Below are positions 23,874 to 32,082 of a DNA stretch of 64,000 nucleotides, piece after piece (position 1 is the stretch's first letter; each line of letters opens with the position of its first letter). Position numbers and translations under genes: made by a program. This stretch comes from Deltaproteobacteria bacterium (GTDB lineage: Bacteria; Myxococcota; JACRCW01): contig JACRCW010000032.1 in NCBI GenBank assembly GCA_016218805.1, positions 1 to 64,000 of the forward strand. Reading direction: 5' to 3'. The notes under the pieces were generated by a model, which searched no databases, was not told where the DNA came from, and worked only from the letters and a program-made list of their open reading frames with translations.

Positions 23874-26800
23874 GAACGCCCCTGCTGGTCCCCGCGCTCC
23901 TGCTGCTGCCCGTCGTCGCGTCGGCGTATGAAGCCCCGGTCACCTTCACGCTGCGCCACTGCGAATCCCCCGGTTGTTCCGGCGTCTCGGCGTCCTTTGG
24001 CGGCGTGATGGACACCTGCCACCTGATGATTGACCGCGCGGGCGGACGCAACCGCGTGCAGAACGCCATTGCCATGGACCGCCAGCCGGATGACAACGGC
24101 GCGCGCGTGTTTCGCAAGACCATCACGCTGCAGGAGGGGGACTACATCTACGTGTTTGTTGCCAACGTGGACCGGTTTGTGAATCTGTCCGACCCCAACC
24201 TCAACCCTGACGACGTGCCGGACAGCAACTTCTTCAACGATCCGAATCCACCGTTTCCCGGCTACGGTGGCCAGTACTCCACGGACAATATCTACTTTGT
24301 GCGGGATCCCAACCGGCCCAAGTTTGACCGCGCGAGCCTGCAACCCAACATGGGAACGCTGGTCACCAGCGCGTCCGTCACGCTCTCCATCGTCGCCGCA
24401 GCGGGCGCAGACGGGCGGCCGCTTGCTGGCACGCCGCGCATTGAGGTGCAGAACGGTGACCCCAAGGGTGTCCGCTACAATGACGGCCGGCCAACGGACC
24501 CCACGTGGACGGACATCACGCCGGTGAACTTCAGTTTTGACAGCGGCACCAGGCGCGGCACCCTCACGGCCACCTGGCAGAACCCGACGGAGGGCTTCCA
24601 CCTGGTGCGCTTCCACGTGGCCAATGACCAGGGGCTGACTGCGGACCCGTTTGTGGGCTCCGTGATGGTGAACCGGGACAACCAGCCGCCCGTGGCCACC
24701 GCGGGGCCCATCCGCTTTGCCAGGGTGGGGCAGGAGGTGGTGCTCAACGGCGGCATGAGCCAGGACCCGGACTACGTGGGTTTCTCGTCGTGGAACTGGT
24801 ACGCCACGCAACAGCCGGGCGGGTCCACCATCACGCTGCGGGACGTGGATGAAGAGCGCATCCCGCGTGACGGCTACGGCAAGGGCATTGTGGACGAGCA
24901 CGGGAACCTGCAGGGTGACGCCGTGGCGCAGCGCACCGCGCTGCCTCGGTTCAGCGCGGACCGCGCGGGGACCTACCGCATGGCGGTGAAGGCCACGGAC
25001 ATGGGTGGGGCGCAGAGCGCGGAGGCAGCCACGGAGGTCCACGTGGTGGATGCGTTCAACGCGAACATCCGCGTGCGCCTGGAGCCGTACGTGGAAGCCA
25101 ACGAGCTCATCATTGACGCATCGTTGACGACGGGGCCGGCGGGGATGCAGCTGGGGTGCTACCCGGACCTGCGCAACCCCGCGCCGGTGAACTTCACGGT
25201 GACCGGCCTGGTGGCCCACGCGGCCAAGCCCACCACGGCGGGGTTTTACCTGTTCCACTGCCAGGTGGGCGGCAACAGCTACCACCGCACCGTGATGCTG
25301 AAGGTGTGGCCGGACGGGCGCACGTTCACGCAGGACTACGGACGCCCGCCGCGCGCGTGGGTGGATGACAAGGTGATGTACCTCGCGTTTGTGCGTGAGT
25401 TCTTTGACGCCAACGCTGACGGCGAGGGCGATTTCCTGGGGTTTGTGGACAAGATGGCGCACCTGCATTCGCTGGGTGTGAACGCGCTGTGGCTGATGCC
25501 GGTGGTCCCGGGTCCCACCACGCACGGCTACGCGGCCACGGCGCAGTTTGACACCGAGGAGGATTACGGCACGCCGGAGCAGTACGAGCTCCTGGTGCAG
25601 ACGGCGCACGCGTTTGGCATTGAGGTGCTGGTGGACCTGGTGGCCAATCACACCTCGGCGGAGCACCCGTTCTTTGTGCAGGCGCGCAGCAACGCGCAGA
25701 GCGCCACGCGCGGGTACTTCGCGTTCAATGCGGACGGGAGCTACCGCTACGCGTTCAACTTTGTGGCGCTCCCGGACATGGACAGCAACAACCCGCTGGT
25801 GCGGGACGTGGTGGTGAAGATGGTGCGGTGGTTCATGGACCGCGGCGTGGACGGCGTGCGCTGTGACATTGCCGGGTTCACCGGGCCCGTGCTGTGGGAA
25901 GACGTCCGCTACGAAGTCAAAGGCCGCAACCCGCAGGGCATCATGCTGGCGGAGCTCATTCCGCCGACGCAGGAGTACTTCGACCAGCGATTTGACCTTG
26001 CCTATGACAGCGAGACGTTCTGGGCGACGCGCGACGCGTTTGCAGGCAGCGGGGACCTGGGCAACGTGGACGGTGCGCTCAAGCGCGCGCAGACGTTCCT
26101 GTCCCGCGCCACCAGCGCGCGCGTGCGCGAATCCCTGGAACAGAAGGACGTGCTGTGGCTGCGCTACCTGGACAACCAGGACGAAGACCGCTTCCTGCTG
26201 CGCGCGGGCGGTGACCTGCGGCGCATCCGCGTGGGCGCCTCCGTGCTGATGACGCTGCCCGGCGTGCCGCTGGTGTTCTACGGCGATGAAACGGGCATTG
26301 GCGAACTGCGCGGCCGCATGCAGTTTGGACACTTCAGTCCGGGCGCGCTGGCGCTGACGGACCTGTACCGCCGGCTCATCCAACTCCGCCGCCACAACGC
26401 GGGCCTGCGCACGCATGACAACGCGGCGGAGGGGACCGCGGGCAACAGCTACGTGCGCATCAACAACAACGGGGACCAGGGCGGGGGGAACGTGTTCAGC
26501 TTTGTGCGCTTTGGCGCGCACCAGCGTTTTGTGGTGCTGGCCAACCGCGCGGACAGCACCGTGCTGGGGACCACCGTGCGGTTCTATCCGCCCCCCAGCG
26601 TGTTCACGGAGTTCCCTGACGGACCGCTGAAGCTGGTGGACCACCTGGACCCCACCGACCAACGCACCATGAACAAGTCCGACCTGCTGTCCACCTCCGG
26701 CGCCACTGCCGCGGTGCGCGGATTCACGACGAAGATCTACCAGGTCACGCGCTTTGGCATCCCGGACGCGGACCACGACGGCGTGCTGGACAGCTATGAC

Positions 26801-27952
26801 CGCTGCCCGTCCACGGCGGACGCGGACCAGGCGGACGCGGACGGTGACGACGTGGGCGACGCGTGTGATGCGTGCCCCAGCACGCCGCAGGGCCAGGCCG
26901 TGGCACCGGATGGCTGCCCGCCTTCCGCCGGTGACCCGCGCAAGGTGTACGTGCTGGACGGCCTGGTTGACGACGGCGAGTGGAAGGTGGCGGAGGCGGG
27001 TGGGCATTCGTTGTACGCGTCCTTCAACGGGCAGGTGCTGTACGTGGCCACGGAGGCCGCCGCGCGCGGCGAAGACGTCCTCATCTACGTGGCCGACCAG
27101 GACGGCGTGCTCAAAGCGGCACCGTTCACCAAGGCGGGCCGGGTGTCCTACGGCGGGCGCTACGTGGGTGACGAGGGCGACAACGACTACGCGGACTGGG
27201 GCGGGGCGACGGGGCAAGCGCGCGCGTACACGCTGGCGGTACCGGGACGCGGGATGCTGGAGGGGACGCTCAACGTGCTGGAGGAGTTTGGTTCCATCCC
27301 GGCCACGCTGCGCATTGCGGCGGTGCGCTACGGTGGCGCGGACAACGCGGCGCCGGCGTCACAGGTGCCCGCCGCGGTCACCGCGGACAGCGACGTCACG
27401 GAGAATGAGTTCCTGGTGTTCCACCTGGTGGTGCCGGAGACGCCGGATGCGGGCGTCCCGGATGCGGGTGGCAGCAGCAGCAGCAGTTCATCGTCGTCGT
27501 CGTCTTCGTCCTCGTCTTCCGGTGGTAGCAGCAGTTCGTCGTCGTCATCATCATCATCATCGTCTTCCAGCACGGGTGGGCCGGTGGGGACGGACGGTGA
27601 CCGGGATGGTGATGGCGTCACGGATGACCGCGACAACTGCATCCTGGTGGCCAACGCGGACCAGGTGGACTTTGACCTGGACGGCGTGGGTGACGGTTGT
27701 GACCGGTGCCCGGTGAGCCATCCGCTGGACCTCATTGACGCGGATGGGTGCGCATCCGGTCCGCCGCGGTCGGATGCCGGCAGCTACGCGCGTCCGGAGC
27801 CGGTGCTGCAGGACGCGGGGGCCGGGAGCGCGCCGCGGCCGCAGGGGCCGTGCGGGTGTTCGTCGTCGTCGTCGTCAGAGTTGCCCGGGGCGTTGGCGTG
27901 GGGAGCGGCGGGGCTGGTGTGGGTGATGGTGACGCGCAGGAGGCGTACGTGA
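23870..27952 (+). CDS. Surface GH13 alpha-amylase-family enzyme with TSP3 repeats and MYXO-CTERM tail
   Basis: 1360 residues from ATG 23870, overlapping the previous stop. A Sec signal ends VVASAYE. About 500 residues of beta-rich N-terminal domains precede a GH13 barrel: region I DLVANH, region II GVRCDIAG (nucleophile D666), region III LAELIPP (acid/base E695), region IV DNQDEDR (N769-Q770-D771). The usual His of region IV is Gln here. Then follow PLVFYGDETG, TSP3 calcium repeats, a glycan-binding-like domain, two poly-Ser linkers (residues ~1202-1235), more TSP3, and a tail with CGCSSSSSS, one hydrophobic helix and RRRRT, a classic MYXO-CTERM signal for surface anchoring. Expected to act on alpha-glucans at the cell surface. 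The GTGA overlap with the next gene shows coupling. Confidence 0.93.
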   Translation: MRTPLLVPALLLLPVVASAYEAPVTFTLRHCESPGCSGVSASFGGVMDTCHLMIDRAGGRNRVQNAIAMDRQPDDNGARVFRKTITLQEGDYIYVFVANVDRFVNLSDPNLNPDDVPDSNFFNDPNPPFPGYGGQYSTDNIYFVRDPNRPKFDRASLQPNMGTLVTSASVTLSIVAAAGADGRPLAGTPRIEVQNGDPKGVRYNDGRPTDPTWTDITPVNFSFDSGTRRGTLTATWQNPTEGFHLVRFHVANDQGLTADPFVGSVMVNRDNQPPVATAGPIRFARVGQEVVLNGGMSQDPDYVGFSSWNWYATQQPGGSTITLRDVDEERIPRDGYGKGIVDEHGNLQGDAVAQRTALPRFSADRAGTYRMAVKATDMGGAQSAEAATEVHVVDAFNANIRVRLEPYVEANELIIDASLTTGPAGMQLGCYPDLRNPAPVNFTVTGLVAHAAKPTTAGFYLFHCQVGGNSYHRTVMLKVWPDGRTFTQDYGRPPRAWVDDKVMYLAFVREFFDANADGEGDFLGFVDKMAHLHSLGVNALWLMPVVPGPTTHGYAATAQFDTEEDYGTPEQYELLVQTAHAFGIEVLVDLVANHTSAEHPFFVQARSNAQSATRGYFAFNADGSYRYAFNFVALPDMDSNNPLVRDVVVKMVRWFMDRGVDGVRCDIAGFTGPVLWEDVRYEVKGRNPQGIMLAELIPPTQEYFDQRFDLAYDSETFWATRDAFAGSGDLGNVDGALKRAQTFLSRATSARVRESLEQKDVLWLRYLDNQDEDRFLLRAGGDLRRIRVGASVLMTLPGVPLVFYGDETGIGELRGRMQFGHFSPGALALTDLYRRLIQLRRHNAGLRTHDNAAEGTAGNSYVRINNNGDQGGGNVFSFVRFGAHQRFVVLANRADSTVLGTTVRFYPPPSVFTEFPDGPLKLVDHLDPTDQRTMNKSDLLSTSGATAAVRGFTTKIYQVTRFGIPDADHDGVLDSYDRCPSTADADQADADGDDVGDACDACPSTPQGQAVAPDGCPPSAGDPRKVYVLDGLVDDGEWKVAEAGGHSLYASFNGQVLYVATEAAARGEDVLIYVADQDGVLKAAPFTKAGRVSYGGRYVGDEGDNDYADWGGATGQARAYTLAVPGRGMLEGTLNVLEEFGSIPATLRIAAVRYGGADNAAPASQVPAAVTADSDVTENEFLVFHLVVPETPDAGVPDAGGSSSSSSSSSSSSSSSSGGSSSSSSSSSSSSSSSTGGPVGTDGDRDGDGVTDDRDNCILVANADQVDFDLDGVGDGCDRCPVSHPLDLIDADGCASGPPRSDAGSYARPEPVLQDAGAGSAPRPQGPCGCSSSSSSELPGALAWGAAGLVWVMVTRRRRT
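27473..27571 (+). repeat. Poly-Ser codon tract in GH13 gene
   Basis: Two runs of agc, tcg, tca and tct codons separated by GG encode poly-Ser linkers between the last catalytic-side domain and the TSP3 region. Stretches of tcg and tca triplets make this a plausible slippage site. Confidence 0.85.
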
Positions 27953-28620
27953 TCCGGAGGCTGGCCTGGGGCGTGTTGCTGGCGTGCGTGGCGTGTGGGC
28001 CGTTTGATCCCACGGCACGCAAGAAGGACGTGCGCGTGGTGAAGCTGTTGCTGTTGCCGCCGGACAGCCAGCAGGAGGCGTTGGGGGGAACGCGGCCGGT
28101 GCAGCTGGCGGCGGTGCGTATTGAGGGCGGGCAGGTGGTGGACACGGTGGTGAGCACGCCGGTTGATCCGCGCAGCACGCAGCGGCTGTCGGTGGCGCTG
28201 GCGCGCAACCAGTCGTGGGCGCTGTTCCTGCAGACGCCGCGGGGGAACACGGCGTCTTTGGGGCAGCTGGTGGGGCGGATTCTGTGGTCAGACGGGCATG
28301 GTGGTCTGACGGGCCGGTTGGTGGCGGCGGAGGTGGACGTGGATCTGGGGGAACTGTCCATCCAGGTGGGTTCCACCTCCACGCTGGCGGACAACACGGT
28401 GTTGGTGCCGGACGCGGCCAACCCGCTCACGCGGACGGACCGTGACCAGGACGCCACGGATGACCTGGCGGACACGGATGACGACGCCGACGGGACCACG
28501 GACGTGGACGACGTGGACGCGGATGGCGATGGGCTGGCGGACCTGGACCAGGAGTTGGCGGCGTTGGCGGACCGCAACGGCCGCGAGGACGGTGACGGAG
28601 TGCCGGACGACGTCGAGTAG
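27949..28620 (+). CDS. Lipoprotein with Asp-rich calcium-binding tail
   Basis: 223 residues from GTG 27949 (AGGAGGCGTAC upstream; GTGA overlap with the previous stop). The signal ends VLLACVAC. A domain of ~140 residues of unknown family (VRVVKLLLLPPDSQQEALGG) is followed by an Asp-rich tail (DRDQDATDDLADTDDDADGT, then DVDADGDGLADLD) like TSP3 repeats, likely to bind calcium. Last gene of the alpha-glucan operon. The stop is directly followed by a hairpin at 28621. Possibly an accessory or assembly factor for the surface enzymes. Confidence 0.82.
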   Translation: MIRRLAWGVLLACVACGPFDPTARKKDVRVVKLLLLPPDSQQEALGGTRPVQLAAVRIEGGQVVDTVVSTPVDPRSTQRLSVALARNQSWALFLQTPRGNTASLGQLVGRILWSDGHGGLTGRLVAAEVDVDLGELSIQVGSTSTLADNTVLVPDAANPLTRTDRDQDATDDLADTDDDADGTTDVDDVDADGDGLADLDQELAALADRNGREDGDGVPDDVE

Positions 28621-28640
28621 GACCGGCGTCCCCGCCGGTC
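28621..28640 (+). terminator. Hairpin ending the 14376-28620 operon
   Basis: gaccggcg (28621-28628), loop tccc, cgccggtc (28633-28640): a perfect 8-bp stem directly after the TAG. The downstream bases are only mildly T-rich, so termination is likely but not certain. Confidence 0.65.
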
Positions 28641-28907
28641 GCCGACTCAATCTGCTCCACCTTCACCCCGCCTCCTCCACACGGGGCAATCCGCGGATGA
28701 CGCCGGCCATCCTCCGTGACGGGGGCGGGCGTTGTCCGCCGTCCGGTTGCAGCGGCGTGGCTTCACGGATCCACCAGGACCGCCCGGTGGCATAACCATT
28801 TGATAGTATTTACAAAACCGCCCTACTCACCCGGCCGCTGGCAACGCCTTGAGGTCGGGGGGCCGTCTGCTATGGTCCCGCGCCTCCTTGGGTGGCGAGG
28901 TCGTCGA
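28641..28907 (+). promoter_or_regulatory. Leader region with AT-rich patch, possible promoter
   Basis: The gap holds a locally AT-rich patch at about 28790-28820, unusual in this window. It contains TTGATA at 28800-28805, a passable -35 box, but no good -10 at 16-18 bases. I propose the promoter of the zinc-ribbon gene here with low confidence. No gene seen in the gap. Confidence 0.3.
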
Positions 28908-30101
28908 ATGAAGTTCGCCTGTGAAACGTGCTCCACCAAGTACGTCATTCCGGATGAACGGGTGGCCGGCCGGCTGCTGCGCGTGCGCTGCAAGCGGTGC
29001 CGTGCCGTGATGGAGGTGCTGGGACCGGCCACCGAGCAGAACCGGGCCCCCACCAAGTCGGAGAAGCTGGTGCCCACCAAGGGTGACGACGTGGCGCACC
29101 CGCAGCGTCTGTTCGCGGTGGCGGATCCGTTTGCGGCGTTTGGGTCCGGCAACTGGAGTGCGCCGCCGGCCAAGCGGCAGGTGAGCCACGGCGGGCTGGT
29201 GGTGGCGGAGCGGTCCTCCGGGCCGGTGGAGGGCATGCCGGTGCCGCCCGCGGCCACCGCGGCGTGGCACGTGGCCATCAAGGGCCAGGCGCGCGGGCCG
29301 TTCACGGATGAAGAGCTCCACACGCTGGCCAGCGGCGGGAAGATCCACGCGCGGTCCCGCGTGTGGCGCGCGGGGATGGACGCGTGGGTGCGCCTGGAAG
29401 ACGTGTGCGAGCTGGCCTGGCTCAACCCGGTGCTGCGCCCGCGGTCGTCGTCACGGTCGGCGGATTCGTCATCCAGCCAGAGCTTCCTGGCGCCGGTGGC
29501 GCCCGTGCTGGATGAGGTCAGCGGCATGTCCGAGGCGCCCGAGCAGGACCCGGCGCGCCCGTTCTCCGGTCTGCTGGCCATGCAGCAGTTGAAGGCGGAC
29601 CCACCCCCGGAGCTGTCTGACGTGGTGAGCACCCCCGGGACGCTGTCCATGGGCGGGCAGACCGGTTGGTTCTCGCTCACTCCGCAGGAGGTGGACCAGC
29701 TGGTGGTGGAGGAGCGGGTCCAGTTCCCGGTCCAAGGCCCCATGCTGACGGGCACGCACGTGGTGCGGGCGGGAATGTCACGCGTGGCGTGGACGGCCAT
29801 GGCGGGCAGCGTGATCGCGTTTTCGCTTGCCGCGCTGCTGTTCCTCCCGTGGTTCCTCCGCCATGAGGCGGTGGCCGGGCCCATGGTCCGCCCGCCGGTG
29901 CGCGTGCCCGCAGCATTGGCCGCGCCGCTGGAGCCCACGGCGGGTCCGCAGGAACTGTCCAACATCCGTGCCCTGGCGCAGCCCAAGCCCGCTGCCGTGG
30001 CGGTGGTGGTGCCGCCGCAGCGCGCTGAGCCGCAGGTCCGCGACATGACCGACGTCCGCGAGGCGCTGGATCGCGCGGCGGCGAAGGTCGTTGGCCGATA
30101 G
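28908..30101 (+). CDS. Zinc-ribbon + GYF-domain membrane protein, GltJ/AgmX-like N-terminal half
   Basis: 397 residues from ATG 28908. Residues 1-40 form an MJ0042-type zinc ribbon (CETCSTKYVIPDERV ... RCKRCRAVMEV; two C-x-x-C pairs). Residues ~120-180 are a GYF_2-like domain (WHVAIKGQARGPFTDEEL ... RVWRAGMDAWVRLEDV). A disordered linker and a single transmembrane helix (AMAGSVIAFSLAALLFLPWF, ~305-325) follow, then a ~70-residue periplasmic Ala/Pro tail. This order matches the start of M. xanthus gliding-motility protein GltJ/AgmX, but the large TonB-like periplasmic part is missing. Inferred: a cytoplasm-to-periplasm scaffold or signalling protein. An AgmX-type domain occurs separately in the gene at 32083. 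No Glt/Agl genes are nearby. Confidence 0.85.
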   Translation: MKFACETCSTKYVIPDERVAGRLLRVRCKRCRAVMEVLGPATEQNRAPTKSEKLVPTKGDDVAHPQRLFAVADPFAAFGSGNWSAPPAKRQVSHGGLVVAERSSGPVEGMPVPPAATAAWHVAIKGQARGPFTDEELHTLASGGKIHARSRVWRAGMDAWVRLEDVCELAWLNPVLRPRSSSRSADSSSSQSFLAPVAPVLDEVSGMSEAPEQDPARPFSGLLAMQQLKADPPPELSDVVSTPGTLSMGGQTGWFSLTPQEVDQLVVEERVQFPVQGPMLTGTHVVRAGMSRVAWTAMAGSVIAFSLAALLFLPWFLRHEAVAGPMVRPPVRVPAALAAPLEPTAGPQELSNIRALAQPKPAAVAVVVPPQRAEPQVRDMTDVREALDRAAAKVVGR

Positions 30102-30246
30102 GCCCACGCGGTTTGTAACGCTTACCCCATCGGGGCTGGATCCAAACAGACAGGCTGGCGCCATCCGTCGACAAGATGGTGCGCGGTAGCTTCTGACCCT
30201 CCAGCTCCCGCGTCCCGTCGATCACCGCGGACTTCGCGTCCCCCCT

Positions 30247-30276
30247 TTGTCTCAGGGCGTGTTGTCTCAGGGCGTG
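30247..30276. repeat. Perfect 15-bp tandem duplication over a stop codon
   Basis: ttgtctcagggcgtg occurs at 30247-30261 and again at 30262-30276. The second copy contains the TGA stop of the minus-strand FG-GAP gene, and the first copy recreates the same stop just downstream. A recent slippage event. Confidence 0.9.
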
Positions 30277-31781
30277 CAGCCAAGGAGCACCAGCACCGCA
30301 CCGGCGGCCGTACCGGTAGCGTCGTTGGCGTAGCTGGTGACCGCCAGGTCCAGGCGCCCGTCACCATCCAGGTCCCCGGCAGCCAGCGCGGACGGGAAGT
30401 TCACCGGCACCCAGGCGGAGGGTGTCTGGAAGGTGCCATCACCCACGCCATGCAGCACGCGGACGTTGCCAATGGAAATCTCGCCGGCGTCGTAGGTGAA
30501 ATAGCTCGTGACGGCGACATCGGTGACTCCGTCACCGTCGAGATCGCCCGAAGCCAGGGCGCCGGGGAACGTGCCGGTGGCGTAGAGGGCGGCGGCGCCA
30601 AAGGTGCGGTTCCCGTTCCCAAGCAGCACGCCCACGCGGGAGCCCGCGTAGTCGGCGACGGCGACGTCCGGCTTGTCGTCACCGTTGGCATCCAGGGCCA
30701 GCAGCGCGGCTGGTGCAAACGCCAGGGACACGGTCACCGCGGCCTGGAAGGTTCCATCACCGTTACCCGCCATGGCAGCGAGGTTGGCGCCGCCGTTTGC
30801 GCTGGCCACGAGGAGATCCCGCGTGCCGTTGCGGTCCAGGTCCGACAGCGCCAGCCACGCGGGACTGTTTGAACTCTGCATGGACACCGCCTGGAACGTC
30901 CCGTCTCCATTTCCCAGCAGCACGCCCACGCCACCTCCAGGAACCGTGTCACCGGTGACCACCAGGTCCGGCTGCGTGTCCGCGTTGACCAGCCCCGCCG
31001 CCACCGCGCGCGTGCCGGGAGCCGCGGTGGAGTGGACGGCCGCCTGGAACGTCCCGGTGCCCGTGCCCAGCAGCACGCTGACCGTCCCGCTGTCATGGTT
31101 GGCGGTGACCAGGTCCGTGAACGCATCGTCGTTGACGTCCAGCGCCAGCAGCGAGCCGGGATAGGAACCCACAAGGTGGTCCGTGGGCGACGTGAATGTC
31201 CCGTCACCCGCGCCCAGGAACACGCTGACGGAACCCTGCAGGCCGTTGCCGACACCGAGGTCCAGGTGACCATCCCCGTCCAGATCCGCCGCCACCACGG
31301 CGGTGGCGCCCTTGGGTACGGAAAGAAGCGGCGCCTGCCGGAAACCCGCGGCGCAGGCCGGAGAGGCGCCGCTGCTGCTCCCCGTCCCGCCGGACGAAGG
31401 GGAGGCAAACGACGACGAGAGCGGCACGGCCGAGGAAGGTGCTGGACCCGTGGAGGACGCCGCGGGAGGGAAGGAAGAGGGCGCGCTGACCGAGGAGGAC
31501 GGTCCCGGGACGGACGCTGACGCACCCGTTCCCGAGGAGGAAAGCGCGGATGTCGGTCCGCCCGACGCGGAGGACGGACCCGCTCCGCTGGTACCCGCCG
31601 CGGCGGATGACGACACCGGTACGCCCGCGGAACTTCCCGAACCCACCGAGCCGGACGATGACGAGGTGCCGCCGCCATCACCCCCCGGCTTGGGCGCGGG
31701 ACACGCGCTGGCGGCCAGCAACAGGACGAGGAGGCAGCAGCGCTGGAACGGGGCAGTGTTCAAGGCATTCACCGGATCCAT
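30267..31781 (-). CDS. FG-GAP/VCBS-repeat lipoprotein with Ser-rich linker
   Basis: 504 residues from ATG 31781. The signal ends LLAASAC. The frame is open further upstream, but the extra residues do not look like protein. Residues ~35-145 are a Ser/Gly/Ala/Pro linker. The rest is about seven FG-GAP/VCBS blades with the calcium loop pattern D-x-D-G-D-x-x-x-D (DLDGDGHLDLGVGNG, DANGDDKPDVAVADY, DLDGDGVTDVAVTSY), likely a seven-bladed beta-propeller. Surface-exposed; such propellers commonly mediate adhesion. Monocistronic, convergent with the zinc-ribbon gene. No clear Shine-Dalgarno before the ATG. Confidence 0.88.
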   Translation of the reverse strand: MDPVNALNTAPFQRCCLLVLLLAASACPAPKPGGDGGGTSSSSGSVGSGSSAGVPVSSSAAAGTSGAGPSSASGGPTSALSSSGTGASASVPGPSSSVSAPSSFPPAASSTGPAPSSAVPLSSSFASPSSGGTGSSSGASPACAAGFRQAPLLSVPKGATAVVAADLDGDGHLDLGVGNGLQGSVSVFLGAGDGTFTSPTDHLVGSYPGSLLALDVNDDAFTDLVTANHDSGTVSVLLGTGTGTFQAAVHSTAAPGTRAVAAGLVNADTQPDLVVTGDTVPGGGVGVLLGNGDGTFQAVSMQSSNSPAWLALSDLDRNGTRDLLVASANGGANLAAMAGNGDGTFQAAVTVSLAFAPAALLALDANGDDKPDVAVADYAGSRVGVLLGNGNRTFGAAALYATGTFPGALASGDLDGDGVTDVAVTSYFTYDAGEISIGNVRVLHGVGDGTFQTPSAWVPVNFPSALAAGDLDGDGRLDLAVTSYANDATGTAAGAVLVLLGCTP

Positions 31782-32082
31782 GAGGTGGAGGACAACGGGA
31801 CGAACGTCGCGGACATTACATGTGAAGGTGTATGACATTTGCCCGGAAACGAGGAAGTCGCTGGAGATGGGTCGTTCGACATCAACAAGCGAATTACTCC
31901 GTACGCCCCGGATATCCGAAACAAGTGCAATGCTGGGGTGTGCCTGGGGCACTGGGCCGATTTGGACGGCGGAATTTGCACGGACTGATTTCCACTTATT
32001 CGCCCGCCGGGCTGGATGCTCCCCGCGCAAAGCCAACCGCCGGCACCCGTCCCCGACGACGACGCCCACTGCACCGCGCGGT
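31782..32082. other. Intergenic gap, AT-richer than average
   Basis: This 301-base gap lies between two minus-strand genes and must hold the promoter of the FG-GAP gene. It is clearly less GC-rich than the coding regions (for example around 31810-31845 and 31890-31925), as expected for a promoter, but I cannot pick a confident -35/-10 pair. No gene seen. Confidence 0.4.

Noticed and set aside
23822..27217. 1131-codon minus-strand open frame opposite the GH13 gene
   Set aside because: Shadow of third-position GC bias. The opposite strand encodes a GH13 enzyme with all catalytic regions.
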